A model generated the notes under the pieces. That model worked only from the letters and a program-made list of their open reading frames with translations, had not been told where the DNA came from and made no database searches. A DNA stretch of 64,000 bases from Desulfobacteraceae bacterium Eth-SRB1 (GTDB taxonomy: Bacteria; Desulfobacterota; Desulfobacteria; Desulfobacterales; ETH-SRB1): positions 524,156 to 588,155 of the forward strand of contig RPGP01000001.1 of NCBI GenBank assembly GCA_004193555.1, written 5' to 3'. How positions within the stretch are numbered: the first letter of the stretch is position 1; every line of letters starts with the position of its first letter. Shown here in pieces: positions 53,185 through 63,900 of this stretch. The position numbers and the translations under genes are program-made.

Positions 53185-56100
53185 TTAATTATTAACATGT
53201 TGAGCAATTTCTTTCAAGATGTTTTTAGTCTGAACAAAGAGGCTGCCTACGCTGCCCTTTGATAGTTTTGCTTTAAAAGCATGCTGCGGTGTAAATTCAA
53301 AGCATCTTTTGCGGGAAACAATCAAATCAACAATCCCTGAAGGATCTTTCTGGTGAGCTTCAGAAAAATATAATATAAGCTGCCGGCCAATCAGATCAAG
53401 ACGTTTTACGCCCGCCTTTATTGCCAATGCTCTAAGGGTTATTTTTAATAGAAGATTGACAACCTCACCCGGTATAGCGCCAAAACGATCGACCATCTCT
53501 CTTTTAAAATCCGCAATTGCTTTAATCTCTGTCATTTTTGCAAGACGGCGGTATGCTGAAAATCTCTGGTCAATATCAGGTATAAAAGATTCTGGTATAA
53601 ATGCCGATATATTTATATTGATTTCCGGTTCCAGGCTTTCGTATACAGGCTCTCCTTTAAATCTCGATATCGCATCTTCCATAAGCTTAAGAAACATGTC
53701 ATAACCTACAGCAGCTATATGACCGGATTGGGAAACCCCTAAAACAGAGCCCCCTCCCCTGAGCTTCAAATCGCTCATAGCTATTTGAAAACCCGAACCA
53801 AGATCGCTGTGCTCCATCAAAACCTTAAGCCGCTTTTGTGCATCCCTGCTTAATCCACTCTCATTCGGAATAAAGAGGTATGCATATGCCTGTTCATCTG
53901 CCCGACCCACGCGTCCACGCAACTGATACATCTGAGCCAGCCCAAATCTGTCCGCCCGATTGATAAGTATGGTATTTGCCGAAGGTATATCAAGGCCGGA
54001 CTCAATTATGGTTGTGCATACAAGCATATCAATTTCTTTGTTCATGAAACGAAACATAACTTTTTCCAGATCATCTTCATCAAGACGGCCATGAGCAACG
54101 TCAAGCCTTACCTCGGGCACAAGTTCCTGCAGTTTTTTTGCAATTGCCCATATACTATGGATGTTGTTATGCACAAAAAAGATCTGGCCTTTCCTTTCCA
54201 ATTCCTTCCTTATTGCTTCGGAAATAACGACATCATCCAGTTCGGAAATATATGTTATAATTGACCGGCGATGATCCGGCGGCGTGGAAATTACACTTAT
54301 ATCACGCATTCCCATGAGTGACATATGAAGGGTTCTGGGTATGGGGGTTGCTGTTAAGGCCAGAACATCAACGGTGCTTCTGATTTTTTTCAACCTCTCT
54401 TTATGTTTGACGCCAAATCGCTGCTCTTCATCAAGTATAACAAGCCCAAGATCTTTAAAAATAATATCTTTCTGAAGAAGCCTGTGCGTTCCAATAACAA
54501 CATCTATCTTACCGGATTTAAGATCATCTATAATCGCCCGCTGCTCACGTAAAGAGCGAAATCTGCTTAAACATGCAATTTTAACAGGGTAAGGCTCAAA
54601 GCGCTCGGAAAATGTCGCAAAGTGCTGCTGGGCAAGCACTGTGGTTGGAACCAGTACCGCAACCTGCTTATAATTGTTTACCGCCAAAAAAGATGCCCGA
54701 AGAGCCACCTCTGTTTTACCGTACCCTACATCACCACACACAAGCCTGTCCATAGGGACCGGCTTGTCCATATCATTCAACACTTCGTCTATGGCCCTGA
54801 GCTGGTCTTCTGTCTCTTCATAGGCAAAACCAGATTCAAAGTCACTGAAATAACTGTCTATCCCCTTATACGCAAAACCTTTCTTTACCTTACGCTCTGC
54901 GTAAAGTTTAAGCAGCTCTCCGGCAATTTTTTCTACTGATTTTTTTACCCTGTTTTTTACACTTTCCCAGGATTTGCCGCCCATCTTATCAAGAACAGGG
55001 GCAACCCCATCTACCCCCATATATTTCTGCACCATATTCAAGCGATCTACAGGGAGATACAGCTTATCATCATCTTTGTAGATTATAAGAAGATAATCAT
55101 TGGTTGTCCCGTTAAGCTTCAACTTTACAAGACCGTTATAACGCCCGATGCCATGATCAATATGAACAACAAAATCCGATAGTTTCAGGCTCTCAAATGT
55201 AAAAAGCTCAGTTTTAACCTTTTGCTTTGATATCTTCCTGCTGCGGTATTTTGCGCCAAATATTTCATCCTCTGTAATTATTGCCAGAGATTCAACAGGC
55301 CATACAAAACCTGATGAAACCCTGCCAGGGCATATATAAACTTTTTCCTTGCCGCTCTTTTTATCAGGGAAACCATCAATAACTCCTGGTTGAATGTCGT
55401 ATGGCGCAAGTAATGATTTAAGCCGGTTAATCTGTGATCTGGTACTGCATACAAGAAGTGTATTATACTTGGATTCCTTTTTATCATTAATCCAGTTTAC
55501 AAGAGGTAAAAGGATATTCTCTTTTCCACGACAGCCCTTTAGTTCCTTTCTCAAAGAAATATTGTTTCTAACGGAAAAATCATATTGGGAATCAACAGGG
55601 TCTTTTTTTGACACAGGAAGCATTTTTAAGGTTAAAGGCTTTTTTTTCGAGAGGACCTCTTTTACCGTTGTCCATTTTAGATACAGGGAATCAGGTTCAA
55701 CGCACAGCCTGGCCTCTTTACAGGCAGCAAGGTAGTTCCTGGCCGCCTGTTCCTCTGATTCAGCGGCAGCCTTATCCAGATCCGCCGGTTCTATAAGAAC
55801 AAAAAGAGCATTTTCGGGAATATAGTCAAAAAATGTATCAAGCTCCGGATAAATCATCGAAAGCTGGCTTTCAATCCCAGGAAACATGCCTTCCTTTTTA
55901 ATGCTGTCAACAAGGGGTCTTACCTTTGTCACAGGTATATTAAGGGATGATGCCTGATTCCTCACCCGGTTTATTATCTGAGCCATATTATTTTTTTTCA
56001 GTATGGCTTCCCTCGCGGGCAGTATAACAGCCTCCTTAATACTTTTTATTTTTCTCTGGCTGATCGCTGAAAAAAACCTTAACGAATCTACTGTGTCTCC

Positions 56101-56688
56101 AAAAAGCTCGATTCTCAATGGATCGGAATAAAACGGAGAAAAAACATCCAGTATGCCCCCTCTTACAGCGAAATCCCCTGGTTCCTCGACAATCCCGGTA
56201 CGGATATAACCCCCGGCAATCAGCTTCTCTATCAATAAATCCCTGTCTATCTCCTCTCCTGCCATTATAAGTTCAGCATAATCGCATAGTTCATGCTTTG
56301 GTATAAGCTTTTGCAGCATAGCGCTTACGGTGGTTACTACGATTGGAGGTGTTTTGCCTGCTGTAAGCGTGTAAAGCGTTCTGATACGCTTTGCTGCGGT
56401 TTCGCTGTGGTAGGCAAGTTGTTTAAACGGTAAAATATTATAAGGTGGGAAATATGTTACAGGCTGCTTGATCTTGTTTATAAAAAAATTCAGATCGTTA
56501 CAAAACATATCTGCATCTTTTTGTGAAGATACAAGCACAAAAATCGGCATACTGTGGCGCAAAATTAGCCTGGACACAAGATATGCCCTGTCAGAGCCTG
56601 CCATCCCCACACAGTCTATGCCGGAATGCCTGCCAGGGATTATATCAATCAATTGTTGAAGTGCGATTTTATCTTGATTTAGTTTCAT
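53185..56688 (-). CDS. mfd: Transcription-repair coupling factor Mfd
   Basis: The start at 56688 (MKLNQDKIALQQL). This 1167-residue protein carries the UvrB-homology module, the RNA-polymerase-interacting CarD-like domain (FVVHIDHGIGRYNGLVKLKL), and the RecG-like translocase with Walker A GDVGYGKTEVAL, DEEQRFGVKHKERL, LTATPIPRTLHMSLMGMRDI and the motif VI area RADRFGLAQMYQLRGRVGRA. It removes stalled RNA polymerase and recruits UvrA. It is the first gene of the minus-strand block. Confidence 0.98.
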   Translation of the reverse strand: MKLNQDKIALQQLIDIIPGRHSGIDCVGMAGSDRAYLVSRLILRHSMPIFVLVSSQKDADMFCNDLNFFINKIKQPVTYFPPYNILPFKQLAYHSETAAKRIRTLYTLTAGKTPPIVVTTVSAMLQKLIPKHELCDYAELIMAGEEIDRDLLIEKLIAGGYIRTGIVEEPGDFAVRGGILDVFSPFYSDPLRIELFGDTVDSLRFFSAISQRKIKSIKEAVILPAREAILKKNNMAQIINRVRNQASSLNIPVTKVRPLVDSIKKEGMFPGIESQLSMIYPELDTFFDYIPENALFVLIEPADLDKAAAESEEQAARNYLAACKEARLCVEPDSLYLKWTTVKEVLSKKKPLTLKMLPVSKKDPVDSQYDFSVRNNISLRKELKGCRGKENILLPLVNWINDKKESKYNTLLVCSTRSQINRLKSLLAPYDIQPGVIDGFPDKKSGKEKVYICPGRVSSGFVWPVESLAIITEDEIFGAKYRSRKISKQKVKTELFTFESLKLSDFVVHIDHGIGRYNGLVKLKLNGTTNDYLLIIYKDDDKLYLPVDRLNMVQKYMGVDGVAPVLDKMGGKSWESVKNRVKKSVEKIAGELLKLYAERKVKKGFAYKGIDSYFSDFESGFAYEETEDQLRAIDEVLNDMDKPVPMDRLVCGDVGYGKTEVALRASFLAVNNYKQVAVLVPTTVLAQQHFATFSERFEPYPVKIACLSRFRSLREQRAIIDDLKSGKIDVVIGTHRLLQKDIIFKDLGLVILDEEQRFGVKHKERLKKIRSTVDVLALTATPIPRTLHMSLMGMRDISVISTPPDHRRSIITYISELDDVVISEAIRKELERKGQIFFVHNNIHSIWAIAKKLQELVPEVRLDVAHGRLDEDDLEKVMFRFMNKEIDMLVCTTIIESGLDIPSANTILINRADRFGLAQMYQLRGRVGRADEQAYAYLFIPNESGLSRDAQKRLKVLMEHSDLGSGFQIAMSDLKLRGGGSVLGVSQSGHIAAVGYDMFLKLMEDAISRFKGEPVYESLEPEININISAFIPESFIPDIDQRFSAYRRLAKMTEIKAIADFKREMVDRFGAIPGEVVNLLLKITLRALAIKAGVKRLDLIGRQLILYFSEAHQKDPSGIVDLIVSRKRCFEFTPQHAFKAKLSKGSVGSLFVQTKNILKEIAQHVNN

Positions 56689-56716
56689 AAACAAAGTAGT
56701 TCATTCTATCGTTATG

Positions 56717-56791
56717 CCGACGTAGCTCAGTTGGTAGAGCAGCTGATTCGTAATCAGCAGGCAGGCGGTTCGACTCCGCCCGTCGGCTCCA
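56717..56791 (+). tRNA. tRNA-Thr (anticodon CGT)
   Basis: Acceptor GCCGACG pairs with CGTCGGC. The D arm is GCTC-AGTTGGTA-GAGC, the anticodon stem is GCTGA/TCAGC with loop TTCGTAA (CGT, reads ACG), and the T arm is GGCGG-TTCGACT-CCGCC. CCA is encoded (56789-56791). Divergent from mfd. Confidence 0.97.
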
Positions 56792-56795
56792 TGAT

Positions 56796-56997
56796 TTGAG
56801 ACCTTTGCAAAAGTCCCCTTTTGCCCGATTAACTGCTCCGTAGCTCCAGCAGATGGTACTGGGGTCAGGCTCACCCGTTCTTAATAAAATGGGTCAATCC
56901 TCGAAATATTCAATATATTTCTCCGGTTGAACCTGATTTAAAATTTGGTCGCCTTTCTTGTACTCGAACAAAATTGAACATTTTTCAAAGGTCTCAA
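56796..56997. mobile_element. About 200-bp element with GAGACCTTTG inverted ends
   Basis: TTGAGACCTTTGCAAAA at the left and TTTTTCAAAGGTCTCAA at the right are inverted repeats, with ATT on both outer sides. The core motif GAGACCTTTGCAAAAC also occurs at 374-389. No ORF. It begins 5 nt after the tRNA end. Confidence 0.6.
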
Positions 56998-57586
56998 TTT
57001 GCGAAAGGATTACAGACGGTTATGTCTGTAATTCCCTTTTTGTTTTAAATACCGTATTTCGACAAATCATGGTATTTGGTGGTAAAATTGCAGAAATTCT
57101 ACAAAAATTTTACACCTCATTTCTTTACTTATAACAAGGGAATGAAAGCTATAATGGAACGATGGCACAAAATCAATATATTATCCTTATTGCGATTAAT
57201 ATTTAAAAGTAATATGTTTTGTAAATTTTGAATTTCAATGTCTTGACAAATAGTTAATAATTATATATTTTAATTTTATTGTGATAAAGATGATATTTTG
57301 AGCAAAATGAGTTTTTTGACTTTTTACAAAGCCATTAATCATGAAATAATTAAAAAATAATTGCCACTAAGCAAAATAAAGATTGAATAAACTACTTTTT
57401 AATGCTTAATACAAAATTATTTAATTATAATATCTATTTAATAGTAAGACCTTTGAAAAAATGCTTCCAGTATCGGAATTTAAGTTCAAGCTGTAAGTTC
57501 CGTTGCAGGGAGAAATCGAAAGGTAGCGTTTTGAAAAGTCTCATACTATCTCATAATAATGGAACAAGCTTCTTCTAGGAGGTACA
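56998..57586. other. AT-rich region upstream of the HU/IHF gene
   Basis: There is no gene. A second, weaker inverted pair (AGACCTTTGAAAAAATG at 57450 and GTTTTGAAAAGTCT at 57530) encloses about 95 bp. Promoter elements for the HU gene are likely here but not distinct. Confidence 0.5.
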
Positions 57587-57871
57587 ATGGCATTAACCAA
57601 AAATGATATTGTCGAAAAGATTCACGAACTTGGTTTTACCAAAAAAAAATCTGTCGATATTATCGAATCCCTTCTGGAAAGTATTAAGGGTACGCTGGAA
57701 AAGGGGGATGACGTCCTGATCTCAGGATTTGGTAAATTCTGTGTAAAGAATAAGCAGCAACGAAGGGGGCGCAATCCTGCTACGGGTAATGCGTTGATGT
57801 TGAGGGCAAGAAAGGTTGTGACATTCAAATGTTCCGGCAAGTTAAGAAATAAAATCAACGGTAAAATATAA
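57587..57871 (+). CDS. HU/IHF family nucleoid protein, IHF-alpha-like
   Basis: This 94-residue protein with an AGGAGG site has LTKNDIVEKIHELGFTKKKS and the DNA-binding arm FGKFCVKNKQQRRGRNPATG with the bend-inducing proline. The start (ALTKNDI) and length resemble the IHF alpha chain more than HU. It bends DNA and organises recombination and transcription complexes. Confidence 0.9.
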   Translation: MALTKNDIVEKIHELGFTKKKSVDIIESLLESIKGTLEKGDDVLISGFGKFCVKNKQQRRGRNPATGNALMLRARKVVTFKCSGKLRNKINGKI

Positions 57872-57893
57872 CTCGTCCATCCATGTAAGCGTT

Positions 57894-59600
57894 TTATATA
57901 TTTGTATTGCTTAGCCATATGAACTGGTAGGGATTTAAAACAAACGATTTCGTGTTGAATCGTTTTCCGGTGAGCAGATCTTTCATCTCGTGTAATACCT
58001 TATCCCCTGACAATGACACTGAAACATGCTCTGACGATATATTTGTCAGGGCATATATTGTCTGAGATTCACAATACCTCTTTATTGCAAACACCTTAGG
58101 ATCAATTTTCAGTATTTTAAAAGAGGCATTTGGATGAAAAGCCGGATGCTTTTTCCTGGTTTTGATCAACTCGATATACGGAAAAAAGATTTTATGCCGG
58201 AAAGTTTCAGGATCTTTCAACTGTTGTAATACATTATCAAGTTTTAATTTTTTCCTGTTTATCGTTCTTGCTCTTCCTGTTTGTTTGACACCTTCTTCCC
58301 AGTTGTGCGATCCAAGTATACTGTGGATATAAACAGCCGGAATGCCAGGAAGAACGAACTGTATCGCCTGCGTGGCTAAAAATTTATCAGCATGATAAGT
58401 GTCAAGTACTTTTTTATTTTTCAAAAGAGCGTCAACATAAGTAATATTAAGCTCATACGGACTTTCCGAACCATCTGGATTCTTCTTATAAGAAACTCTC
58501 CCGCCATTTTTAACTACAACCTCAACAAGCTTGTCGATTTCCTTTTTTGGCAGTATTCCTTCAAGGGGGCGCACACCAATACCGTCATGAGATGCTGTAA
58601 AGTTGAAAAAGGTGTTGGTTTTTGATTTTAAATGCAATCCCTTTGCCCATTCGGATAGAACGGCTGAATCCTCTCTTGTAAAAGTATAAAAAAGGAGGGG
58701 CGGCAAGGTAAAATTATATACCATTTGCGCCTCATCCCTGCCATCTCCGAAATAGCTGAGATTCTCAATATGAGGCACATTTGTCTCAGTAATTATCATA
58801 ACATCAGGAGAAACTCTGTCTAATATACTGCGAAACAATTTAACCATAGAATGGGTCTGCCTCAGGTGGACACAGTTTGTTCCAATCTCCTTCCACAGAT
58901 ATGCAATTGCATCAAGACGCAAGATAGTTGCCCCCTCGGTTACATAAAAAAGAAGAACTTTAACCATCTTTTCAAGAACATCAATACTTTTATAATTTAG
59001 ATCAATCTGATCTGCGCTAAATGTTGTCCAGACATTAACCGCTTTGCCTGATCTCTTTTTAAACCCGGTTAAAAGCGGCAAAGATCTTGGTCTTGTTACC
59101 GCAGATAAATCGGTTGAAGGCTCTACTTCAATGGCAAAATCTTCAAATCCCCTTTTCTCCTTTAAATATTGCTCAAAACACCTGCTCTTTGCTGAAATAT
59201 GATTTAGCACAAGGTCAAACATAAGCTGAAAATCGTTGCCCAGGACTTCAATATCTTTCCATGCTCCAAGCTCGGAATTTACGGAAAGAAAATCAACAAC
59301 AGAAAAACCATCATCTGATGAATATTGAAAAAAGGGGAGGATATGTATGGCCGAAAATACATCTTTTAAATATTTGTTTGCAAAGGCATGAAGAGTTTTC
59401 AGGGGAGCCTCTCCATTTTTATTTAAGGAGTCGCCATAAGTTATAAGAACCACATCCTCCTGGGAAAAATAGTCTTTGGCCCTGCCTTTTTTTACCGGAA
59501 ACTTTTCAATCAGAGGAATAATTTTTTTAAAGGCCAGACTGCTCTTTTCCTCCCCATATATATCTGTCAACAAGCTCTGAATATTTTTATATTCTTCCAT
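57894..59600 (-). CDS. GH13 sugar phosphorylase (sucrose/glucosylglycerate phosphorylase type)
   Basis: This 568-residue cytoplasmic enzyme of the GH13_18 type has the nucleophile Asp230 (ILRLDAIAYLWKEIGT), the acid/base Glu272 (IITETNVPH) and the transition-state stabiliser Asp339 (FTASHDGIG). These enzymes split a glucoside with phosphate to give glucose 1-phosphate. The RLDAIAYLWK motif fits sucrose and glucosylglycerate phosphorylases; which acceptor applies is unknown. It is convergent with the HU gene, 22 bp apart. Confidence 0.88.
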   Translation of the reverse strand: MEEYKNIQSLLTDIYGEEKSSLAFKKIIPLIEKFPVKKGRAKDYFSQEDVVLITYGDSLNKNGEAPLKTLHAFANKYLKDVFSAIHILPFFQYSSDDGFSVVDFLSVNSELGAWKDIEVLGNDFQLMFDLVLNHISAKSRCFEQYLKEKRGFEDFAIEVEPSTDLSAVTRPRSLPLLTGFKKRSGKAVNVWTTFSADQIDLNYKSIDVLEKMVKVLLFYVTEGATILRLDAIAYLWKEIGTNCVHLRQTHSMVKLFRSILDRVSPDVMIITETNVPHIENLSYFGDGRDEAQMVYNFTLPPLLFYTFTREDSAVLSEWAKGLHLKSKTNTFFNFTASHDGIGVRPLEGILPKKEIDKLVEVVVKNGGRVSYKKNPDGSESPYELNITYVDALLKNKKVLDTYHADKFLATQAIQFVLPGIPAVYIHSILGSHNWEEGVKQTGRARTINRKKLKLDNVLQQLKDPETFRHKIFFPYIELIKTRKKHPAFHPNASFKILKIDPKVFAIKRYCESQTIYALTNISSEHVSVSLSGDKVLHEMKDLLTGKRFNTKSFVLNPYQFIWLSNTNI

Positions 59601-59948
59601 TATCTTGCTCCGTTGGGATTGTTATAAGCCCTGCCATAATTTTACAAAAAATATCATAAAAAAAAATAAGCTTCAACACATAGCTTGACAATCCCTGTAA
59701 ACAGATACAGTTTAAAATGAGCGATTAGCTTTTAGCTATGAGTCACACTATATCAAGACGTTATTAAACAATAACGTTCCGCCCGATGGGTGATTATAGA
59801 TAATTATACGAATGCATTTCATAAGAGCCAATCCGCCAAAGGGCTCTGGCGGACTGACAGCTAAGCGCTTAACGTAGGTACAAATTATATTGCATCAACA
59901 AATCATATATGTTAGCAGAGTGCCTTAAATAATGCAGGAGGGTTTTTA
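59601..59948. other. Divergent intergenic region, GH13 and fabH
   Basis: 348 bp with no ORF. A CGCCAAAGGGCTCTGGCGG hairpin lies at about 59833. Confidence 0.45.
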
Positions 59949-60941
59949 ATGAGAGCAATCATAACCGGAGTCGGACATTATGTTCCAGACAATATACTTA
60001 CCAATCAAGACCTTGAAAAGATGGTGGATACAAACGATGAATGGATTATATCACGTACAGGAATAAAGGAAAGGAGAATCCTGGACAAGGACAAAGGCAC
60101 TTCTTATATAGCTGCCAAAGCAGCGAAATCGGTTCTTGAGCAGACAAATACTGCGGCAGATGAACTTGATTTAATCATTGTTGCAACATCAACTCCCAAT
60201 ATGCTTGTTCCATCAACAGCGGCATTTGTTCAAAATGAACTTAACGCAACAAACTGCTGGGGATTTGATATTAATGCCGCCTGTGCCGGATTTATTTATG
60301 CTTTAGCCACAGCTGCTCAATTTATTGAAACAGGAAAGCATAATAAGATTATGGTTATCGGCGCTGACAAAATGAGCGCTATTATTAACTACGAGGACCG
60401 AAACACATGTCTGATTTTCGGGGATGGGGGCGGCGCTGTCCTGCTGGAACCATCCAATGAAGAAGATAAACTTGGAGTCGAGGATTATATTTTCCATTTA
60501 GAGGGTTCAGGCGCTAAATATCTAAATATGCCTGCAGGAGGCAGTTTGTTCCCTGCCTCTCATGAAACTGTGGACAAAAAAATGCACTATGTTTTCCAGG
60601 ATGGCAAAAAAATATTCAAATACGCTGTAACAGAGATGTCGGATGTTTCAATAAAAATAATGGAAAAAAACAGACTGACCGGCAAAGACATAAAACTTCT
60701 GATCCCGCACCAGGCCAATTTAAGAATAATCAATGCTGTAGCCAAAAAAATGGGTTTAACTCATGATCAGGTGATGATCAACATAGAAAAATATGGCAAC
60801 ACCACAGCAGGGACAATACCAATCGCCATGTCCGAGGCTTATGAAAAAAAGATGATGAGCAAGGGGGACTGGATAATTATTTCTACTTTTGGCGCAGGTT
60901 TTACATCAGGAAGCTTGTTGCTTAAATGGGCTTTAGATTAA
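59949..60941 (+). CDS. fabH: Beta-ketoacyl-ACP synthase III
   Basis: This 330-residue enzyme starts fatty acid synthesis by joining acetyl-CoA to malonyl-ACP. The catalytic triad is Cys112 (NAACAGFIYAL), His254 (LIPHQANLRI) and Asn284 (KYGNTTAGTIP). An AGGAGGG site precedes the ATG. It is separate from the rest of a fab operon. Length and motifs are normal. Confidence 0.97.
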   Translation: MRAIITGVGHYVPDNILTNQDLEKMVDTNDEWIISRTGIKERRILDKDKGTSYIAAKAAKSVLEQTNTAADELDLIIVATSTPNMLVPSTAAFVQNELNATNCWGFDINAACAGFIYALATAAQFIETGKHNKIMVIGADKMSAIINYEDRNTCLIFGDGGGAVLLEPSNEEDKLGVEDYIFHLEGSGAKYLNMPAGGSLFPASHETVDKKMHYVFQDGKKIFKYAVTEMSDVSIKIMEKNRLTGKDIKLLIPHQANLRIINAVAKKMGLTHDQVMINIEKYGNTTAGTIPIAMSEAYEKKMMSKGDWIIISTFGAGFTSGSLLLKWALD

Positions 60942-61027
60942 ATTTATATCAAATAAACACAACCTTTAAATTTTACACTACCCTTCTTTTTTGACCCTGA
61001 ATAATTGCAAAGCTCAAAGTAAACGCC

Positions 61028-63706
61028 ATGAATAATGAAAAGACATTATACATGATAGATGGGAGCGCATATATTTATCGCGCTTATCATGCAATCCAAA
61101 GCCTTACAAACTCGAAAGGTTTGCCCACAAACGCTGCTTTTGGATTTACCAGGATGCTTTTAAAACTGATTGATGATCGGGCGCCGGAATATATTGTAAT
61201 GTTCTTTGACGCAAAGGGGCCGACTTTCAGGCATGAAATGTATGCGGACTACAAGGCTAACCGTCCTCCAATGCCGGATGACCTGTCAATTCAGATTCCA
61301 TATATAAAGGAGATAACAAAGGGATTCAACATGCCGGTTATCGAGATGCCAGGGTATGAAGCAGACGATCTCATCGGCACATTCTCACGAATTGCTGAAA
61401 AGGCCGGCTTTAATGTGGTCATGGTTACAGGAGACAAGGATTTCATGCAGCTTGTAACCGATAAAGCCATTATCTGGGATCCCATGAAGGAAAAGACTAT
61501 AGATGCGGATGTTATAAGGACAACTTATGGGATTGAGCCGCAGCAGATGATCGATGTCATGGGTTTAAGCGGCGATACAGCGGATAATATCCCGGGCGTT
61601 CCCGGTATCGGGCAAAAAACCGCTCTTTCTCTGATTAAAACCTATAAGAGCATGACGCAGCTATATGAACAGATCGACACAATCAAAAAGAAGAAACAGC
61701 ATGAAAATCTTGTCAAATACAAGGACCAGGCTTTTTTAAGCAGAAATCTTGTTACGATTAATACTGACGTGCCGTCACCATTTAATATAGAGGAGTTCAA
61801 ATCCAAAACGCCTGACAACAATATTCTTTCCGGGCTGTTTAAAGACCTGGAATTCAGGCAATTGCAGCAGGCTTTTCCACGGCAGAGCGATCTTTCCGGA
61901 AAGAGCTACAACCTTGTCAACAGCATTGATGCACTTTCCGATCTGATTTCACGTCTTGAAGCCGCAGAGATGTTTGCCGTTGACACTGAAACAACATCTG
62001 AAAATCCCATGAACGCAAAACTTGTGGGATTCTCCTTTGCGCTAAAACCTGACGAAGCATTCTACATTCCATGCTGCCATGATTATCCGGACGTGCCGGA
62101 TCAACTTGATCTTGCGGATGTTTTAACTTTGATAAAACCTGTGCTTGAAAACCGGGCCATTAAAAAAATCGGTCAGAACATAAAATATGACTGGATAGTT
62201 CTTTCGCGTCACGGAATAAACCTTGCGGGAGTGATGTTTGATACAATGCTGGCCTCCTATCTTCTTAACCCATCAAAGCGCGCGCATAATCTTGACCAGA
62301 TAGCTCTTGATTTCCTTGATCACAGGACAATTACATATAAGGAGGTTGTGGGCACAGGCGATAAATCCTCCGGTTTTGCCGGAGTTTCCCTGAAAAAAGC
62401 AGCGCCATATGCTTGCGAGGACGCTGATATTACGCTTATGGCTTACAATGTATTGAAACCCATGCTTAAAGAAACGGGCCTTACAGAGCTTTTTGAAAAG
62501 GTGGAAATGCCGCTGGTTCCTGTTTTGATGAAAATGGAAATGACAGGAATATGTGTGGACAGGGAAAAGCTCAGCTCTCTTTCAAAATCCTTTGAGCATC
62601 AGCTTGAAGCGCTTAAGGACAGTATATATTCAACTGCAGGAGAAGAATTTAACATCAATTCATCACAGCAGCTTGGCCGGATACTTTTTGAAAAGCTCAA
62701 TCTGCCGACACAGAAAAAAACTAAAAAAAAGACAGGCTATTCCACGGATGTTGATGTTTTAACCGTGCTTGCAGACCAGCATGAACTGCCGGCCATAATC
62801 TTAAGATACAGAACTCTGTCAAAACTGAAATCAACATATACCGATGCCCTGCTTGAGCTTGTTCATCCTGAAACAAGACGGATACACACCTCCTTTAATC
62901 AGACCGTTACTGCCACAGGCCGTCTCAGCAGCTCTAACCCGAACCTTCAAAATATTCCTGTCCGCATCGATGAAGGCAGGGAAATCCGCAAAGCATTCAT
63001 CCCTAAAAAAGGGTGGTCTATGGTTTCAGCCGATTACTCGCAGATTGAACTTCGCATACTGGCACATTATTCCGATGACCAGATTCTGATAAAAGCTTTC
63101 AAAAATGATGAGGATATCCATACACGCACTGCAGCCGAAGTATTTCAGGTTTTTCCCTCTTTTATTACTTCTGAGCTAAGGCAACAGGCCAAGGTTATAA
63201 ACTTCGGTATTGTGTACGGCATGAGCGCTTATGGTTTATCAAAAGAGCTTGGCATAAGCCGGAAGATGGCGACAACATATATAGAAAACTATTTTGCAAG
63301 GTACAAAGGGGTTAAAAAATTTATTGATCACGCGATAGAAGATGCAAGACAAACAAAGAAAACATCCACTCTGCTTGGCCGCATCCGTCTTCTGCCTGAT
63401 ATTAACAGCCCAAATAAGAACGTGAGAGAATTTGCCGAACGCACAGCCATTAATACCCCCATCCAAGGATCTGCCGCGGACCTTATAAAGGTGGCAATGA
63501 TAAATGTGAATTCCGCATTAAGGGCTAAAAATCTTAAGACCGCAATGCTTCTTTCCGTGCACGATGAAATCGTTTTTGAAGCGCCCCATGATGAAATCGA
63601 TTTGGTCCAAGAACTTGTCAAAAATATCATGGAAGGGGTCTGGGACCTCAAAGTGCCCCTGAAGGTAAATATTGCATCCGGTATTAACTGGGCGGAAGCT
63701 CATTAG
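61028..63706 (+). CDS. polA: DNA polymerase I
   Basis: This 892-residue protein has the order 5'-3' exonuclease (about 1-290: MIDGSAYIYRAYHAI, VMVTGDKDFMQLV), 3'-5' exonuclease with FAVDTETTSENPMNAKLVG (DxE site kept, so proofreading is likely active), and polymerase with motif A MVSADYSQIELRILAHYS, B RQQAKVINFGIVYGMSAYGL and C LLSVHDEIVFE. It works in Okazaki-fragment maturation and repair. Confidence 0.98.
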   Translation: MNNEKTLYMIDGSAYIYRAYHAIQSLTNSKGLPTNAAFGFTRMLLKLIDDRAPEYIVMFFDAKGPTFRHEMYADYKANRPPMPDDLSIQIPYIKEITKGFNMPVIEMPGYEADDLIGTFSRIAEKAGFNVVMVTGDKDFMQLVTDKAIIWDPMKEKTIDADVIRTTYGIEPQQMIDVMGLSGDTADNIPGVPGIGQKTALSLIKTYKSMTQLYEQIDTIKKKKQHENLVKYKDQAFLSRNLVTINTDVPSPFNIEEFKSKTPDNNILSGLFKDLEFRQLQQAFPRQSDLSGKSYNLVNSIDALSDLISRLEAAEMFAVDTETTSENPMNAKLVGFSFALKPDEAFYIPCCHDYPDVPDQLDLADVLTLIKPVLENRAIKKIGQNIKYDWIVLSRHGINLAGVMFDTMLASYLLNPSKRAHNLDQIALDFLDHRTITYKEVVGTGDKSSGFAGVSLKKAAPYACEDADITLMAYNVLKPMLKETGLTELFEKVEMPLVPVLMKMEMTGICVDREKLSSLSKSFEHQLEALKDSIYSTAGEEFNINSSQQLGRILFEKLNLPTQKKTKKKTGYSTDVDVLTVLADQHELPAIILRYRTLSKLKSTYTDALLELVHPETRRIHTSFNQTVTATGRLSSSNPNLQNIPVRIDEGREIRKAFIPKKGWSMVSADYSQIELRILAHYSDDQILIKAFKNDEDIHTRTAAEVFQVFPSFITSELRQQAKVINFGIVYGMSAYGLSKELGISRKMATTYIENYFARYKGVKKFIDHAIEDARQTKKTSTLLGRIRLLPDINSPNKNVREFAERTAINTPIQGSAADLIKVAMINVNSALRAKNLKTAMLLSVHDEIVFEAPHDEIDLVQELVKNIMEGVWDLKVPLKVNIASGINWAEAH

Positions 63707-63900
63707 GGACTCGGCTGAAAAAGCGACTTTCGGGATGTCCGTTGGTAAGTCAGCAGATCATTCGAGCGACTGACAGTTTCTCTCTTTTGTTATCCTTTCC
63801 TTTTTTCACCTTTTCCGTCCTTGACACGGCTTTTGTCATTTGTCATAGTCCCCTTCTGTGAAAATGAATATCTATCAATATAGAAAGGAGAAGTATTACC

